Assembly: GCF_026870175.2 (NCBI RefSeq)
Contig: NZ_CP113977.2
Span: 3,038,001-3,102,000 of the forward strand
Origin: Flavobacterium aestivum
GTDB lineage: Bacteria > Bacteroidota > Bacteroidia > Flavobacteriales > Flavobacteriaceae
Reading direction: 5' to 3'
DNA length: 64,000 nucleotides
Shown here: positions 34,265 to 44,479 of the stretch, one piece after another
Position numbering within the stretch: position 1 is the first letter of the stretch
How the letters are laid out: each line of letters opens with the position of its first letter
Notes under the pieces: generated by a model
Databases searched by the model: none
The model's input: the letters and a program-made list of their open reading frames with translations, nothing else
What the model was told of the DNA's origin: nothing
Made by a program: the position numbers and the translations under genes

Positions 34265-36205
34265 TTATAATGCTGTGATAATAAATTCGCTGCGTCTGTT
34301 TTGTTGGTGTTCTTCTTCGGTACATTTTACGCCATCGGAGCAGTTGTTATACAATAGACTTTCCCCATATCCTTTGCTGGATAATCGGTTAGGGTTGATA
34401 CCGTTTTTGATAAGCCATTCTCTGGTAGATTTGGCTCTTCTGTCGGACAAGCCTTCGTTGTATTTGGCGCTACCTCTACTATCGGTATGAGAGCGGATGT
34501 CGATTTTCATGTTTGGATACTCGGCCATTACGTCCAATATTTTGGCAAGATCCAAAGCGGCTACTGGTTTAATGTCGGATTTATCAAATTCAAAATAAAT
34601 CCATTTGATGCCAAAGCATTTACCTAAGTCATCTCCAACGGCCACTTTACATAGCGCTTTTTCGAAAGTAAGGTTGAGTTGGGTTTTACAGTCTTTCTCG
34701 GCAATGGTTACCGTTTTTTCGGTAGTGGTATATTCTTCTTTTTCGGCTCTTACGCTATAGGTTTTTTCCCCTTCAATATCAAAGGAATAGTATCCTTTAT
34801 CATCGGATTCGGTGGTTTTAAGCAATTTGTGCTGATCGTCATATAGGGAGACCTTAGATTTGGGAAGCATTTCGTTGGTTGCCAATTCAGAAGTGGTACC
34901 GTTTAACTCATATTTGCATTTTATGGGTCTTGTTTCCAGGAATTTATAGATATCATCATACCCTTTGCCGTTGTCCCTATTGGAGGAGAAGAACCCGATT
35001 CTACTTTTAGTATCAATTAGATAGGCAAAATCATCTTTAGGGGAGTTTACCTCGGCGCCCACATTTTGTACCGGACCAAAAGTTCCGTCCTCCTTGATTT
35101 GGGATACAAATACATCGAGTCCGCCAAGACCGGAATGGGTATCGGATGCAAAATAGATTTCATTGTCATCTGTAACAAACGGAAAGGTTTCCTTACCGGG
35201 CGTATTGATGGTTTTGCCTAAATTCACCGGAATGCCATAAGTCCCATCGCTATTGATACTAACCTTAAAAATATCCGATTCCCCTAAAGTACCCGGCATG
35301 TCCGATGCAAAGTACAATGTTTTCTCATCGGGACTAAGGGCAGGGTGTGCTGTACTGTAGTTATCGCTGTTAAAGGGTAACTCGGTTACATTGGTCCAGT
35401 CATTTTTGGCATAACTGGCTTTGTATATTTTAACCAAAGTAATTTTATTGTCGTCTTTCCCTTTTTTGCCTTCCAGATAATTATTTCTGGTAAAATACAT
35501 GGTATTGCCGTCTTTGGTAAAAACAGCACTCGCTTCATGGAATTTTGATTTCACTCCAGGGGCAAACTTTTTAGGAGGTCCTGGGGTTAGGGAGTCTCCG
35601 GTTAGATCGCAGATATAAAGGTTAGTAAAATATTGATCGGTCCAGGTATGTTTTCTTTGCCCTAAGCTACCGGTATCTCTGGAGGAAGTAAAAACGAGTT
35701 TTCCGTTATAAAAGGAGCTACCGTAATCGGAATATTTAGAGTTCACACCGGCATCTTTGACTTTATATCTGCCGGAATTGGCTTTTATTTTATCGAGATA
35801 GTTCACCTCTTTGATGTAGGTTTCTCCTTTGGCGGGATCCTTGGATTTCTCATTGTAGAGTTTCAGCATTTCATTGGCTTTATCATTCTCCCCAATAGAT
35901 CGCAAGCAATGGGCATAACGATAATAGTATTCCGGATCTACAGAAGAGGTTATGGCAAAGAGTTCCCCATACCATTTGGCGGCTTTGTCCAACTCAGCAT
36001 TGAAGAAATAGGCATTGCCTAATTTCTGGTACATCTCAGCCGATTTGTATCCTTTGTTGGATACTCGCTCATAGGTCTTTATGGCATCTATATAAGCATA
36101 GTTATCATATTTTTTATCCGCATTAGATACCTTGCCCTTTTGGGCATAATTGTTAAATGAAAAAAGACCGAGTATCATCAGGTAGAGTAGAATGTTATTT
36201 TTCAT
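34265..36205 (-). CDS. PorE-like OmpA-family protein, cassette 2
   Basis: 646 aa, the duplicate of 18813-20753 with the same signal peptide, TPR, PD40 propeller, CRD and OmpA domains. Visible amino-acid changes lie near the C-terminus in the OmpA domain (NEGLSDRR for NEALSDRR, TREWLIKNGIN for TRDWLIKSGVN). The propeller and TPR parts look identical, so both cassettes probably use interchangeable proteins. Last gene of cassette 2. A PorE-like link between the export complex and peptidoglycan is inferred from architecture. Confidence 0.9.
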   Translation of the reverse strand: MKNNILLYLMILGLFSFNNYAQKGKVSNADKKYDNYAYIDAIKTYERVSNKGYKSAEMYQKLGNAYFFNAELDKAAKWYGELFAITSSVDPEYYYRYAHCLRSIGENDKANEMLKLYNEKSKDPAKGETYIKEVNYLDKIKANSGRYKVKDAGVNSKYSDYGSSFYNGKLVFTSSRDTGSLGQRKHTWTDQYFTNLYICDLTGDSLTPGPPKKFAPGVKSKFHEASAVFTKDGNTMYFTRNNYLEGKKGKDDNKITLVKIYKASYAKNDWTNVTELPFNSDNYSTAHPALSPDEKTLYFASDMPGTLGESDIFKVSINSDGTYGIPVNLGKTINTPGKETFPFVTDDNEIYFASDTHSGLGGLDVFVSQIKEDGTFGPVQNVGAEVNSPKDDFAYLIDTKSRIGFFSSNRDNGKGYDDIYKFLETRPIKCKYELNGTTSELATNEMLPKSKVSLYDDQHKLLKTTESDDKGYYSFDIEGEKTYSVRAEKEEYTTTEKTVTIAEKDCKTQLNLTFEKALCKVAVGDDLGKCFGIKWIYFEFDKSDIKPVAALDLAKILDVMAEYPNMKIDIRSHTDSRGSAKYNEGLSDRRAKSTREWLIKNGINPNRLSSKGYGESLLYNNCSDGVKCTEEEHQQNRRSEFIITAL

Positions 36206-36251
36206 AATAATTATTTTTATAGGAATTTAAAATTGTCATTTATGGTTCACG

Positions 36252-36635
36252 TCATTTGGATTGGTTACCAGACAGCTCATTGAATTTTTTCAGGTTCTCA
36301 CCGGCTTTTTGGGTTTCTCCAATAGCTCTTAATGCAATGGAATAGCGGTAATAATATACAGGTTCCAGATTGGTTGTCATCTCACATAATTCACCGTAAC
36401 ATTTGGCGGCCTTCTCCAGTTGTTCATTAAAGAAATAAGAGTCGCCCAATTTCTTTAGCATATCTGGGGATTTATATCCTTTCTCGGAGACTCTTTCATA
36501 GGTTTTTACGGCGTCAATATAGGTGTAATTGTCTTTTTTTTGGGGCTCCTTAGAAGCAGCTTTTACTTTTTGGGCATAACTGCTAAGAGAGAAAAGTCCC
36601 AGTATAGTCAGATAAAATAGTAGGTTCTTTTGCAT
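36252..36635 (-). CDS. short exported TPR protein, cassette 2
   Basis: 127 aa, the duplicate of 20800-21183. Changes are few and mostly in the signal peptide region (FSLSSYAQKVKAA for LSFNSYAQKAKAA) plus one Asp-to-Glu in the TPR helix. The strong conservation of a free-standing TPR module in both cassettes argues that it is a working gene and not a decaying fragment of the OmpA-like gene. Confidence 0.85.
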   Translation of the reverse strand: MQKNLLFYLTILGLFSLSSYAQKVKAASKEPQKKDNYTYIDAVKTYERVSEKGYKSPDMLKKLGDSYFFNEQLEKAAKCYGELCEMTTNLEPVYYYRYSIALRAIGETQKAGENLKKFNELSGNQSK

Positions 36636-36693
36636 AACGATTGGCTTTAGGGTGATTCAGGTTTATCTTTTGCATGTTCTCATTACAGATCAA

Positions 36694-37551
36694 TTACTTG
36701 ATGCGATTTCCGGATAATTCATTGTATTTTTTCAAATTTTCACTGGCCTTTTTATCTTCCCCAATCGCTTTTAGGGAGATGGCGTAGCGGTAATAGTATT
36801 CAGGTTCCACATCGGTGGTTAGGGCAAATAACTCGGCATAACATTTGGCGGCTTTCTCAAATTCATCATTGAAGAAATAGGCATTGCATACTTTTTTGAG
36901 CATAAAAATGGATTTATATCCTTTCTCGGTAACTCTTTCGTAGGTTTTTACAATATCGATATAAGCGTAATCACCCATCTTCTTGGGGCTGTCAATATGG
37001 GTATTGATCTTTAATCGGTCACGTAAAGGATCAATATTTTTAGATCCAATAGAACCAACGGATTCAACTTTGGTCTCTACCGGAGCGGCTATCGCGGTTT
37101 CCTGTTTCACTAGGGGCTCTATCGGAATCGCTTCCTTTGTTTCCTCTTTTATTGGGGTTTTAACCGGTGTTGTTTCTTTGGTTTCCTGTTTCAGTTGGGG
37201 CTCTACTGGAGTTACAACCTGGGTATTTTGCTCTACGATTTTATCTATAACAGTTATAACCCGGGTGTTGTTGGGACCCAAATCGAAGGTGTTGATTAAT
37301 TTAGGATCCGGTACGTCATAAGTGGTGGTGTGTCCTCCAAATGTTAAGTTAATGGTTTCTACTACATGATACGATTTTACAGTCTTTACCGTTTTAACCG
37401 TTTTTACGGAAGAGGTCATTGTTCCGGTTCTGGCATTTATTTGGTTGTCCGCTTTTTTTTTCACGCTTGTGTCAAGCTGAACGATTTGGGCAAAACCATT
37501 CAATGAGAGAATATTTGCTATGGCTATGTAAATAAGTATCTTCTTTTTCAT
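36694..37551 (-). CDS. exported protein with Pro/Glu/Lys linker and TPR module, cassette 2
   Basis: 285 aa, paralogue of 21242-22099. The signal peptide, the VKTVKTVKTVKS and TYDVPDP regions and the C-terminal TPR module are nearly unchanged. The linker (~115-175) differs strongly (for example TPIKEETKEAIPIEP in place of PPVKQEIKEEIPVKQ) while total length stays 285 aa. It lies between the SprF-like and short TPR genes. Function unknown; the conserved length with a variable sequence suggests a spacer. Confidence 0.85.
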   Translation of the reverse strand: MKKKILIYIAIANILSLNGFAQIVQLDTSVKKKADNQINARTGTMTSSVKTVKTVKTVKSYHVVETINLTFGGHTTTYDVPDPKLINTFDLGPNNTRVITVIDKIVEQNTQVVTPVEPQLKQETKETTPVKTPIKEETKEAIPIEPLVKQETAIAAPVETKVESVGSIGSKNIDPLRDRLKINTHIDSPKKMGDYAYIDIVKTYERVTEKGYKSIFMLKKVCNAYFFNDEFEKAAKCYAELFALTTDVEPEYYYRYAISLKAIGEDKKASENLKKYNELSGNRIK

Positions 37552-37613
37552 GATAATTATTTTTAAAAGGAATCTTAGCGCATATCACCGTTTTTTAGAT
37601 GTTTGCCATTACA

Positions 37614-38525
37614 CTAGAAAAATCTAGGGGTAGACATTTTACTGTTTTTCTTGAATATTTCATAACGCAAGAATATCTCATGAGATCCGGAATTGTAATT
37701 ATCCAGAGCAGTAGTTTCAAAATCATAGGCGTAACCTATATAGAACCCGTCAGAGATTTGAAACCCAGCCATGGCACTCACAGAGGCGCTCCATCTGTAG
37801 GCAACCCCCACAGTAAATTTTTCATTGAAGAGAAAGTTACCGGAAATATCAAATTGTAATGGGGCACCCTCAGTCACTTTGGCCATAAAAGTAGGTTTGA
37901 ATTTTATGGAAGAATTCAGATCAAAAACATACCCACCAATTAAATAGTAGTTTATCTTTTCTTTATAAATAGCCACTTCATTGTCGTTATAGGCATTAGT
38001 TTCTATAAAATTCGGGATCGAAAACCCTACATAGGCCTTTTGGGAATGCAGGTAAATACCTGCTCCAATGTTGGGAGAAAAGTCATTGTCAATGTTTTGA
38101 AATTGAGGGTCGGTTTGATCACCAGGATTCAATTTGGTAACATCAATGCTAAAAATATTTGCAGTTCCTTTGATACCAAAAGAGAGTTTACAGGATTCAG
38201 AAAGGGGGATATAGTAGGATAGGTCCGCAGATATGGAATTGTTGGTGGAAGGACCAATTTCATCATTGACAATAGAGACTCCCAATCCAACCCTGCTGTT
38301 ATTAAAAGGGGTATTTACAGAGACAGTATTGGTAATCGGGGCTCCATCAAGACCAACCCATTGCGTACGATGCAGGGCAAAAATACTTAATGCACCTCTT
38401 GTACCCGCATAGGCAGGATTTACATTTATTGTGTTATACATATATTGGGTATATTGTGCATCTTGCTGCGCAAAACTTGCAATGGCTGTAAACATCAAAA
38501 CGAAAGAGAATAATTTTGTTTTCAT
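37614..38525 (-). CDS. PorP/SprF-family type IX secretion membrane protein, cassette 2
   Basis: 303 aa and apparently identical in amino-acid sequence to the product of 22149-23060. The DNA carries scattered, mostly synonymous changes, so the duplication is real and under purifying selection or conversion. It has a signal peptide, the QDAQYTQYMYN start and beta-barrel character. Predicted outer-membrane partner for export of adhesin 2, whose gene lies 152 bp upstream on the same strand. Confidence 0.93.
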   Translation of the reverse strand: MKTKLFSFVLMFTAIASFAQQDAQYTQYMYNTINVNPAYAGTRGALSIFALHRTQWVGLDGAPITNTVSVNTPFNNSRVGLGVSIVNDEIGPSTNNSISADLSYYIPLSESCKLSFGIKGTANIFSIDVTKLNPGDQTDPQFQNIDNDFSPNIGAGIYLHSQKAYVGFSIPNFIETNAYNDNEVAIYKEKINYYLIGGYVFDLNSSIKFKPTFMAKVTEGAPLQFDISGNFLFNEKFTVGVAYRWSASVSAMAGFQISDGFYIGYAYDFETTALDNYNSGSHEIFLRYEIFKKNSKMSTPRFF

Positions 38526-38551
38526 AGTCGATATTTGTTGGTTAAAAATGG

Positions 38552-38571
38552 TTGTTACGTTTTTGTAACAA
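38552..38571 (-). promoter_or_regulatory. hairpin before SprF-like gene, cassette 2
   Basis: Same TTGTTAC/GTAACAA hairpin as at 23087-23106; only a loop base differs (G for C), so the stem is conserved. Confidence 0.45.
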
Positions 38572-38625
38572 TCTAGCTTTGAGGTATTTTGAAATGATAT
38601 TGTAGTAATTGTATTAAAGATAGTT

Positions 38626-38666
38626 AAAAAATACTCTGGGAATTGTCATAGCCCAGAGTATTTTTT
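38626..38666 (-). terminator. strong terminator-like hairpin between adhesin and SprF-like genes, cassette 2
   Basis: Identical 15-bp stem to 23161-23201, 12 bp after the adhesin 2 stop codon. Confidence 0.8.
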
Positions 38667-38677
38667 GGGGCTCATAA

Positions 38678-41600
38678 TTATTTGATTAAATAGAGATAAC
38701 CATCTTTTTTAACACTTTGCGGTTTACCAAGACCATCGCTAGTATCATAGCTTAAGATATAGAAATAGGTACCGGTTGGTAAACCTTCTCTTTTATTGAT
38801 GGTAGTTCTACCTTCTGAATATCCTCTAAAAGCATTGCTGCCATTATTATAATTGTCTTTCTCGAATACTAAAACACCCCAACGGTTGAAAACCTCAAGT
38901 CTGATGTTTTTGTAACAATCGTTGTCGTCCAGATTATCAATTTGGAAATAATCATTTCTACCATCCTCATTCGAAGTGAAAGCATTATGAATCACTAAGC
39001 TTTTACAAGGAAGCACTTTACAATCATCATTAATGTTCAGTACAAGGAATATGCTTCTAGGGCAATCCCCGGCAATTTTATATTCAAAATGATAGGTGCT
39101 AATAGGAAGTCCAAAGGCATTAAGGATATTTCCGTTTACAGCTCCGGTATGATCAGAGTCTACCCAAACCCCGTCTCTAGGAGTTCCCTCAGGAAGGAAA
39201 GTAAATAAATCCACCGGAGTAGTATCAGCATTACAAGGAGATCTATCACTTGGAATGGTTATGGTAACTGATTCGATTCCAGCCACATTAATGGTAATGG
39301 TAGCAGTAGAACAATTGTTGGGATTAGCAGCCTCACAGATTTGATAATCGAAGACGTATTGTCCCGCAGCCACATTATTTGCAATGGTGATATTACCTTG
39401 TTCATCTATGGTGATGAATTGTCCAAGAGCGGTTAGCAATTTGAATTTAAAGTCAGCCGGATTGGCTACCACACCATTTAATAAATCATTGCTTAAGGCA
39501 TTTCGAACCCCTTCCAGAACAGAACATTGCGTAACGCTAAAGGTGTCGTTTGTGGCTTGAATAACAAGAGGGGTATTTACAACAGTAATGGTAACCAGAG
39601 CAGAATCACAATTACCGGCATCCGCTATTTCGCATATTTGATAGGTTAAGGTATAGGTACCGCTAGGAGCATTCTCTTTTACATCAACAGATCCATCGGG
39701 GTTTAGAGTGATAGCTCCGTTAGGATCAGGAACCAAAATCGATAAGGTAACATCGGCCGGATTAACCGCAACGGTGTTTAAGGTGTCATTATTAAAGACA
39801 TTCAATATGTTTTTCACCCCATGCAATCCATCTACGGTACTGGCAGTATCATCTACCGCATCGATTAAGAATGTTGGTCTGGCGGTACACAACGGATCAG
39901 AAGGAGGGTAGTTAACAACAATAGTTTCACTAGGGTTTAAGGTAAATGTTACCGATGCAGTAGGTCGTGTGTTTTCAAAACCATCAGGGGCTTCAATCCA
40001 TTTTTGACCCTCTAGAACCCAACCAGGCCAATCGGTACCATTGCCGTTTTGATCCACAGTAGCCCCAGGCCATAACACTTTTCCGCTTAGCGGTAAGTTG
40101 GTCATAGTGCTAACAACGTTGTTTTTGCTGTCAGTCCAAGTCAATGTTAAACCATTTACCGGAGTAAAGTTATTGGCAGTGGCAGTATAACTAAAGTAAG
40201 GCACATCGTTGATACAGATCCCTTCTCCGGAGATGGTCATGCTTGGCGCTTCTATGTTTACCGTTACAGTGGCAGAATCACAATTGGTGTTGTTTAGTTT
40301 TTCACAGATTTGGTACACCAATGTTTGAGGACCCACAGGGGCATCAGCCAACACATCTATAGAACCATCCGGATTTAATTGCAGGAATGGGTTAGGTGTT
40401 ACAGTGGTTAGAATAACATCGGCAGGATTAACCGCAGCTGCGTTTAAAGTATCATTGGTAAATACATTGATCACATTAGGCGTGATTTGGTTCACCCCGA
40501 CAATGGTACCGGCATTATCATCAACGGCATCAATAGGATGGGCACTCTCGTTTACAGTTTCATCATCGGTGGCACTCACAGGCGTATTGGTAGGAGTTAA
40601 TCCATCAGCTTTGGCTACATTGATAACGGATCCTTTGTCTAGATCCTCTTGAGTTACTGTATAGCTTTGGGTGTAGTCTAAACTGGCACCCGGAGCTAGG
40701 GTTTCTATAACAGTATCAAGTCCGGTTAATGGGTCTTTTACGGTTATTTGGTGCAATGTGGTATTACCTGTATTTTTTACGTTTATGGTATAGTTAATTA
40801 CATCACCAACGGCGCTAAAACTGGCAGTTGTGGTTGTTTTGGTAACGGTTAATCCAGGAGTAATACAAAACGTAATTACATTAGGATTATCACCTGCTGG
40901 TGAATCACCGGATTGATCACTCACTACAGTATCATTAGGCGCGGTACCACTAACCGAAGCCTGATTGGTAATGCTTCCGTTATCGATATCGGCTTGGGTT
41001 ACAGTATAAGTGGCTTTATAAATCCAGGTTTCGGTAACCTCCAGTATGTTATTGTTATTGCTATCACCGCTTTGTAGCGCTATGGCAGATAAGCCAGGAT
41101 GAAGGTCAGTAACAGTTATGTTGTGCAAACTCACAATACCGGAATTGGTCACCGTAAAGGTATAGGTTACCACATCGCCAACGGCTAGAGTAGAGCATCC
41201 GTTTGGTCCCACTTCGATGTCATTGGTTTTTACTAAACGAATACCAGCGTTAGTACAAATAGGGATTACGTTAGGATTATCACCTGTTGGGGAATCACCG
41301 GATTGGTCACTCACTGTGGCATTATTAGGCGCGGTACCACTAACCGAAGCCTGATTGGTAATGCTTCCGTTATCAATATCGGCTTGGGTTACGGTATAGG
41401 TGGCTTTATAAATCCAGGTTTCGGTAACCTCAAGTATATTGTTGTTATTGCTATCTCCGCTTTGTAGTGCTATGGCAGATAAGCCGGTATGTGGGTCGGT
41501 AACAGTTATATTATGTAAACTCACATTACCCGGATTGGTCACTGCAAAGGTATAGGTTACCACATCGCCAACCGCTAGGACAGCGCATCCGTTTGGTCCA

Positions 41601-44479
41601 ACTTCTATGTTGTTGGTTTTTACTAAAGCGATTTTAGGTGTTTGAGTCAAAGGTGTGATAGTACAATCTGGACATTGAGGGTTAATAGGGCAAGTTGTAC
41701 AAGGTGTAGGATCAGTAGACATAGATGATATATCATCACCAGTAGGAGGAGTTCCAGTAACTTTAGACCAGTTATAAACAATTCCAGAATCTATATCACT
41801 TTGTGTTATTGCATGAATCGCGGTAAAAGTCGTACTATCTGTGGCACCAGGGGCAAGAGAAGCAATTGGGCCACCAGAAACAACAGCATTAATATCCGTA
41901 ACTGTAATGTTTGTCATAGTTACGTTACTAGTATTGGTTACAACAAAATTATATATTACGTTATCTCCAATATTAGTTATGCCATCTGCATTGGTATCTT
42001 GATAGGTTCCATCTTTCGTAATTTTAAGCGAGCATGAGTTTATGGTTAAGACTACTGGAGTACGAGTAGAACTCACACAAGAAGTGATATTATTTACAGC
42101 TTGAGCGTAATAGGTAATAGTTCCTACAGTATTTAGAGTTGGGCTGCTTATAGGACTACCTCCAGTTGCAGAGGTATACCAATCAACATGCTGACCTGCA
42201 GGGGCTGTGGCTGTAGCTGTTAATGTTTGTATTGAAGGAGCCATACATTCGGTTATGTTGCCTCCGGAAATTGGTGGAACTGGCAGACTATTTACTGTTA
42301 CAGTTGCAGATTTTTGACAACCAGTAGCATTAGTAAAAGTAATCACAGCTGTACCATTAGACACACCACTTACCAATCCTGTAGCAGAAACAGTGGCAAC
42401 TGAAGGATTAGATGATACCCATGCATCAGAAGCAGCTCCTGTTGCAGATGCAGACAATTGTGTAGTTGAGTTTACACATACATTAAGTGTACCTGAAATT
42501 GTTAGTGTTGGATCTACATGAATGAGATAGGTTGATGTAGCTTTGGCACTTCCACAAGTATTATTACTGGTTACGGTCATAGTCAAGGTCACGGTTTTTC
42601 CCTCATCGGCAGCAACAGCAGTATAGGTTGGAGTCAAAGTAGTTGCATTACTTAAAGTACCTGCACCATTTTCTGTCCAAAGTATAGTTCCGTTTGAGGC
42701 TGTAGCTCCACTTACTGTTGCAGAAGAGTTGGAACAGATGGTTTGGCTTCCGCCTCCAGCAGATGCTATTGGTGCTCCATCATTTTTAATAATCACGTCG
42801 TCTGTACTACTAGGGCATGTTCCATTAGTTTCTGTCCAACGGAGAGTTATATTTTGATTAACCGGAACTGATGTTACAGTTGTTGTTGCCAAAGATGGCG
42901 AAGTAATCACGGCTGTTCCTGATGCTCCAACAAAACTCCAAACTCCCGTTCCTACAGAAGGAACAGCAGCCATGGTAAAAGTACTTGTGTTACATTTTGT
43001 CTGGTTTGGGCCAGCTACAGCAATTGGTGCAGCATCATTGGTCAAAACTACATCGTCTTCAGTGCTGCAAGTTCCATTTACAATTTTCCATTTCAGTACG
43101 GCAGCAGTTCCCGCTGGTACACCAGTTACACCAGATGTTGCTAAATGTATATTAGCAATAATTGCTGTTCCGCTAACTACTGTCCATGTGCCAGTACCTA
43201 CAGATGCAGCATTACCTGCAAGTGTAAAACTTCCGTTATTACAGTTGGTTTGATTATTACCTGCTGATGCTGCAGTTGGAGCAAGATCATTGGTTAATGA
43301 CACTGTATCCTCGGTGCTGCAAGTTCCATTTACAATTTTCCATTTTAGTACGGCCGTAGTTCCTGCTGGTACGCCAGTTACACCAGATGTTGCTAAATGT
43401 ATACTAGTTATGTTTGCTGTTCCGCTTACAACAGTCCATGTACCTGTACCTATAGTTGGGATATTACCTGAAAGTGTAAAGTTCCCATTGTTGCACTGTG
43501 CTTGATTGTTACCGGCTTCTGCATCAGTAGGCAAAGGGGTTACAGTTATTGTTGCTTCACTTGTGTTAAATGTATTTAGACACAAACCATTATCTTTTAT
43601 AACCGCTCTGTATTTGGTAGTTACAGTTAAATTAACTGCTGTATAAGTAGTTGTTGTATTAGGAATGTCATTCCATGTAGAGCCGCCATTTATGCTGTAT
43701 TGCCATTTAGTAACTGTGGCATTGCTGGTAAGACCGCTTACATTTAAGACTGTGTTATTAACTCCTTCACATACATTTGCATCTGGAGCAACAGATCCTT
43801 TTAATGGTATTCCAAAACTAAGAGGGACATCTATACATCTACTTGAAGAAGGTGAGTTACCACTAACAGAGGCTAATTTTGTAAGATTGATTAAACCTGG
43901 GTTATTTGGATCACAAATATTTATGCCAATACTGCCAAAAGGAATATTGAATTCTAAAAATTGACCTCCACCAGCATTACAACCCGTAGAGCTACCGTTT
44001 GCAGCAGCAAGTCCATTATTAATGGCTAGAGGAGTTTTAGTACTTCCGTTTCCAGAATATAGAACGAAGCCACTACCATTTGAATTAAGCTCTAAAATAT
44101 ACTCAGCACCAGCTACACCTAAACTACCGCCAAATGAATCTGATGTTAATCCAGTTGTAGGGTTATTATCGGTATCTAGATATAGTCGGAAAAGCGCCGA
44201 ACCTCCATTACCAATATTCATCCCTAATCTTAGTACTTGATCTTGGGTAATGACCTTAGCAAAGACTGTTCCTATTTGACATGTAGATGATGGACTTGAC
44301 GTTATTTCTTGGCTAAAAACTATTCCAGTGGCATATTCATCACCAATTGCTCCAGGACCCGGGCAGTAATCTCCTTCAGAGGCATCTTGAGCATATCCAT
44401 TTGCGAAAGAGACTAATAAAAGTAGTAAAACCAAAATTAAGGTTTGTTTTAGTTTTTTTTGAGGTAAAATTGGTTCCAT
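38678..44479 (-). CDS. large surface adhesin with T9SS type B C-terminal domain, cassette 2
   Basis: 1933 aa from ATG 44479, which begins MEPILPQKK and leads into a strong signal peptide (to NGYAQ). The frame is open 105 bp further upstream, but that would place the start inside the putative promoter. The N-terminal domain (~35-255) is unrelated to adhesin 1. An Ig-like domain, three PKD/Ig-like repeats (AGNNQ...GTGTWTVVSGTA), further Ig-like modules and a Big_2-like domain follow. From the SLPxPPISGG segment onward it matches adhesin 1: a DUF11-like domain, two NNIEVGPNGC units, one further DUF11 unit, three AVDD-type domains and the CHU_C type B sorting domain. Probable SprB-like surface filament exported through T9SS. 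Confidence 0.92.
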   Translation of the reverse strand: MEPILPQKKLKQTLILVLLLLLVSFANGYAQDASEGDYCPGPGAIGDEYATGIVFSQEITSSPSSTCQIGTVFAKVITQDQVLRLGMNIGNGGSALFRLYLDTDNNPTTGLTSDSFGGSLGVAGAEYILELNSNGSGFVLYSGNGSTKTPLAINNGLAAANGSSTGCNAGGGQFLEFNIPFGSIGINICDPNNPGLINLTKLASVSGNSPSSSRCIDVPLSFGIPLKGSVAPDANVCEGVNNTVLNVSGLTSNATVTKWQYSINGGSTWNDIPNTTTTYTAVNLTVTTKYRAVIKDNGLCLNTFNTSEATITVTPLPTDAEAGNNQAQCNNGNFTLSGNIPTIGTGTWTVVSGTANITSIHLATSGVTGVPAGTTAVLKWKIVNGTCSTEDTVSLTNDLAPTAASAGNNQTNCNNGSFTLAGNAASVGTGTWTVVSGTAIIANIHLATSGVTGVPAGTAAVLKWKIVNGTCSTEDDVVLTNDAAPIAVAGPNQTKCNTSTFTMAAVPSVGTGVWSFVGASGTAVITSPSLATTTVTSVPVNQNITLRWTETNGTCPSSTDDVIIKNDGAPIASAGGGSQTICSNSSATVSGATASNGTILWTENGAGTLSNATTLTPTYTAVAADEGKTVTLTMTVTSNNTCGSAKATSTYLIHVDPTLTISGTLNVCVNSTTQLSASATGAASDAWVSSNPSVATVSATGLVSGVSNGTAVITFTNATGCQKSATVTVNSLPVPPISGGNITECMAPSIQTLTATATAPAGQHVDWYTSATGGSPISSPTLNTVGTITYYAQAVNNITSCVSSTRTPVVLTINSCSLKITKDGTYQDTNADGITNIGDNVIYNFVVTNTSNVTMTNITVTDINAVVSGGPIASLAPGATDSTTFTAIHAITQSDIDSGIVYNWSKVTGTPPTGDDISSMSTDPTPCTTCPINPQCPDCTITPLTQTPKIALVKTNNIEVGPNGCAVLAVGDVVTYTFAVTNPGNVSLHNITVTDPHTGLSAIALQSGDSNNNNILEVTETWIYKATYTVTQADIDNGSITNQASVSGTAPNNATVSDQSGDSPTGDNPNVIPICTNAGIRLVKTNDIEVGPNGCSTLAVGDVVTYTFTVTNSGIVSLHNITVTDLHPGLSAIALQSGDSNNNNILEVTETWIYKATYTVTQADIDNGSITNQASVSGTAPNDTVVSDQSGDSPAGDNPNVITFCITPGLTVTKTTTTASFSAVGDVINYTINVKNTGNTTLHQITVKDPLTGLDTVIETLAPGASLDYTQSYTVTQEDLDKGSVINVAKADGLTPTNTPVSATDDETVNESAHPIDAVDDNAGTIVGVNQITPNVINVFTNDTLNAAAVNPADVILTTVTPNPFLQLNPDGSIDVLADAPVGPQTLVYQICEKLNNTNCDSATVTVNIEAPSMTISGEGICINDVPYFSYTATANNFTPVNGLTLTWTDSKNNVVSTMTNLPLSGKVLWPGATVDQNGNGTDWPGWVLEGQKWIEAPDGFENTRPTASVTFTLNPSETIVVNYPPSDPLCTARPTFLIDAVDDTASTVDGLHGVKNILNVFNNDTLNTVAVNPADVTLSILVPDPNGAITLNPDGSVDVKENAPSGTYTLTYQICEIADAGNCDSALVTITVVNTPLVIQATNDTFSVTQCSVLEGVRNALSNDLLNGVVANPADFKFKLLTALGQFITIDEQGNITIANNVAAGQYVFDYQICEAANPNNCSTATITINVAGIESVTITIPSDRSPCNADTTPVDLFTFLPEGTPRDGVWVDSDHTGAVNGNILNAFGLPISTYHFEYKIAGDCPRSIFLVLNINDDCKVLPCKSLVIHNAFTSNEDGRNDYFQIDNLDDNDCYKNIRLEVFNRWGVLVFEKDNYNNGSNAFRGYSEGRTTINKREGLPTGTYFYILSYDTSDGLGKPQSVKKDGYLYLIK
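40862..41641 (-). repeat. two 390-bp DUF11-type repeats in adhesin 2
   Basis: Two units corresponding to units 5 and 6 of adhesin 1 (25397-26176). The segment before them corresponds to that before unit 1 of adhesin 1, so four units (1560 bp) are missing here or extra there. Confidence 0.92.

Larger units (their letters stand above)
34214..41641. repeat. near-identical duplicated segment, copy 2
   Basis: Direct repeat of 18761-26176. It runs from the terminator hairpin to inside the first DUF11-type unit of adhesin 2. Differences cluster in the OmpA-domain 3' end, the 285-aa protein linker and the gap before the SprF-like gene; long stretches elsewhere are identical. Confidence 0.93.

Noticed and set aside
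18761..41641. Duplicated cassette as an assembly artefact
   Set aside because: The copies differ by many scattered substitutions, a small indel, distinct adhesin N-termini and different upstream regions, so they are two real loci.
42972..43505. Plus-strand open frames antisense to adhesin 2 (and similar ones at 24234-25187 and 32634-32867)
   Set aside because: They are composition shadows of repeat-coding DNA, lack ribosome-binding sites and resemble each other only because the adhesin repeats do.
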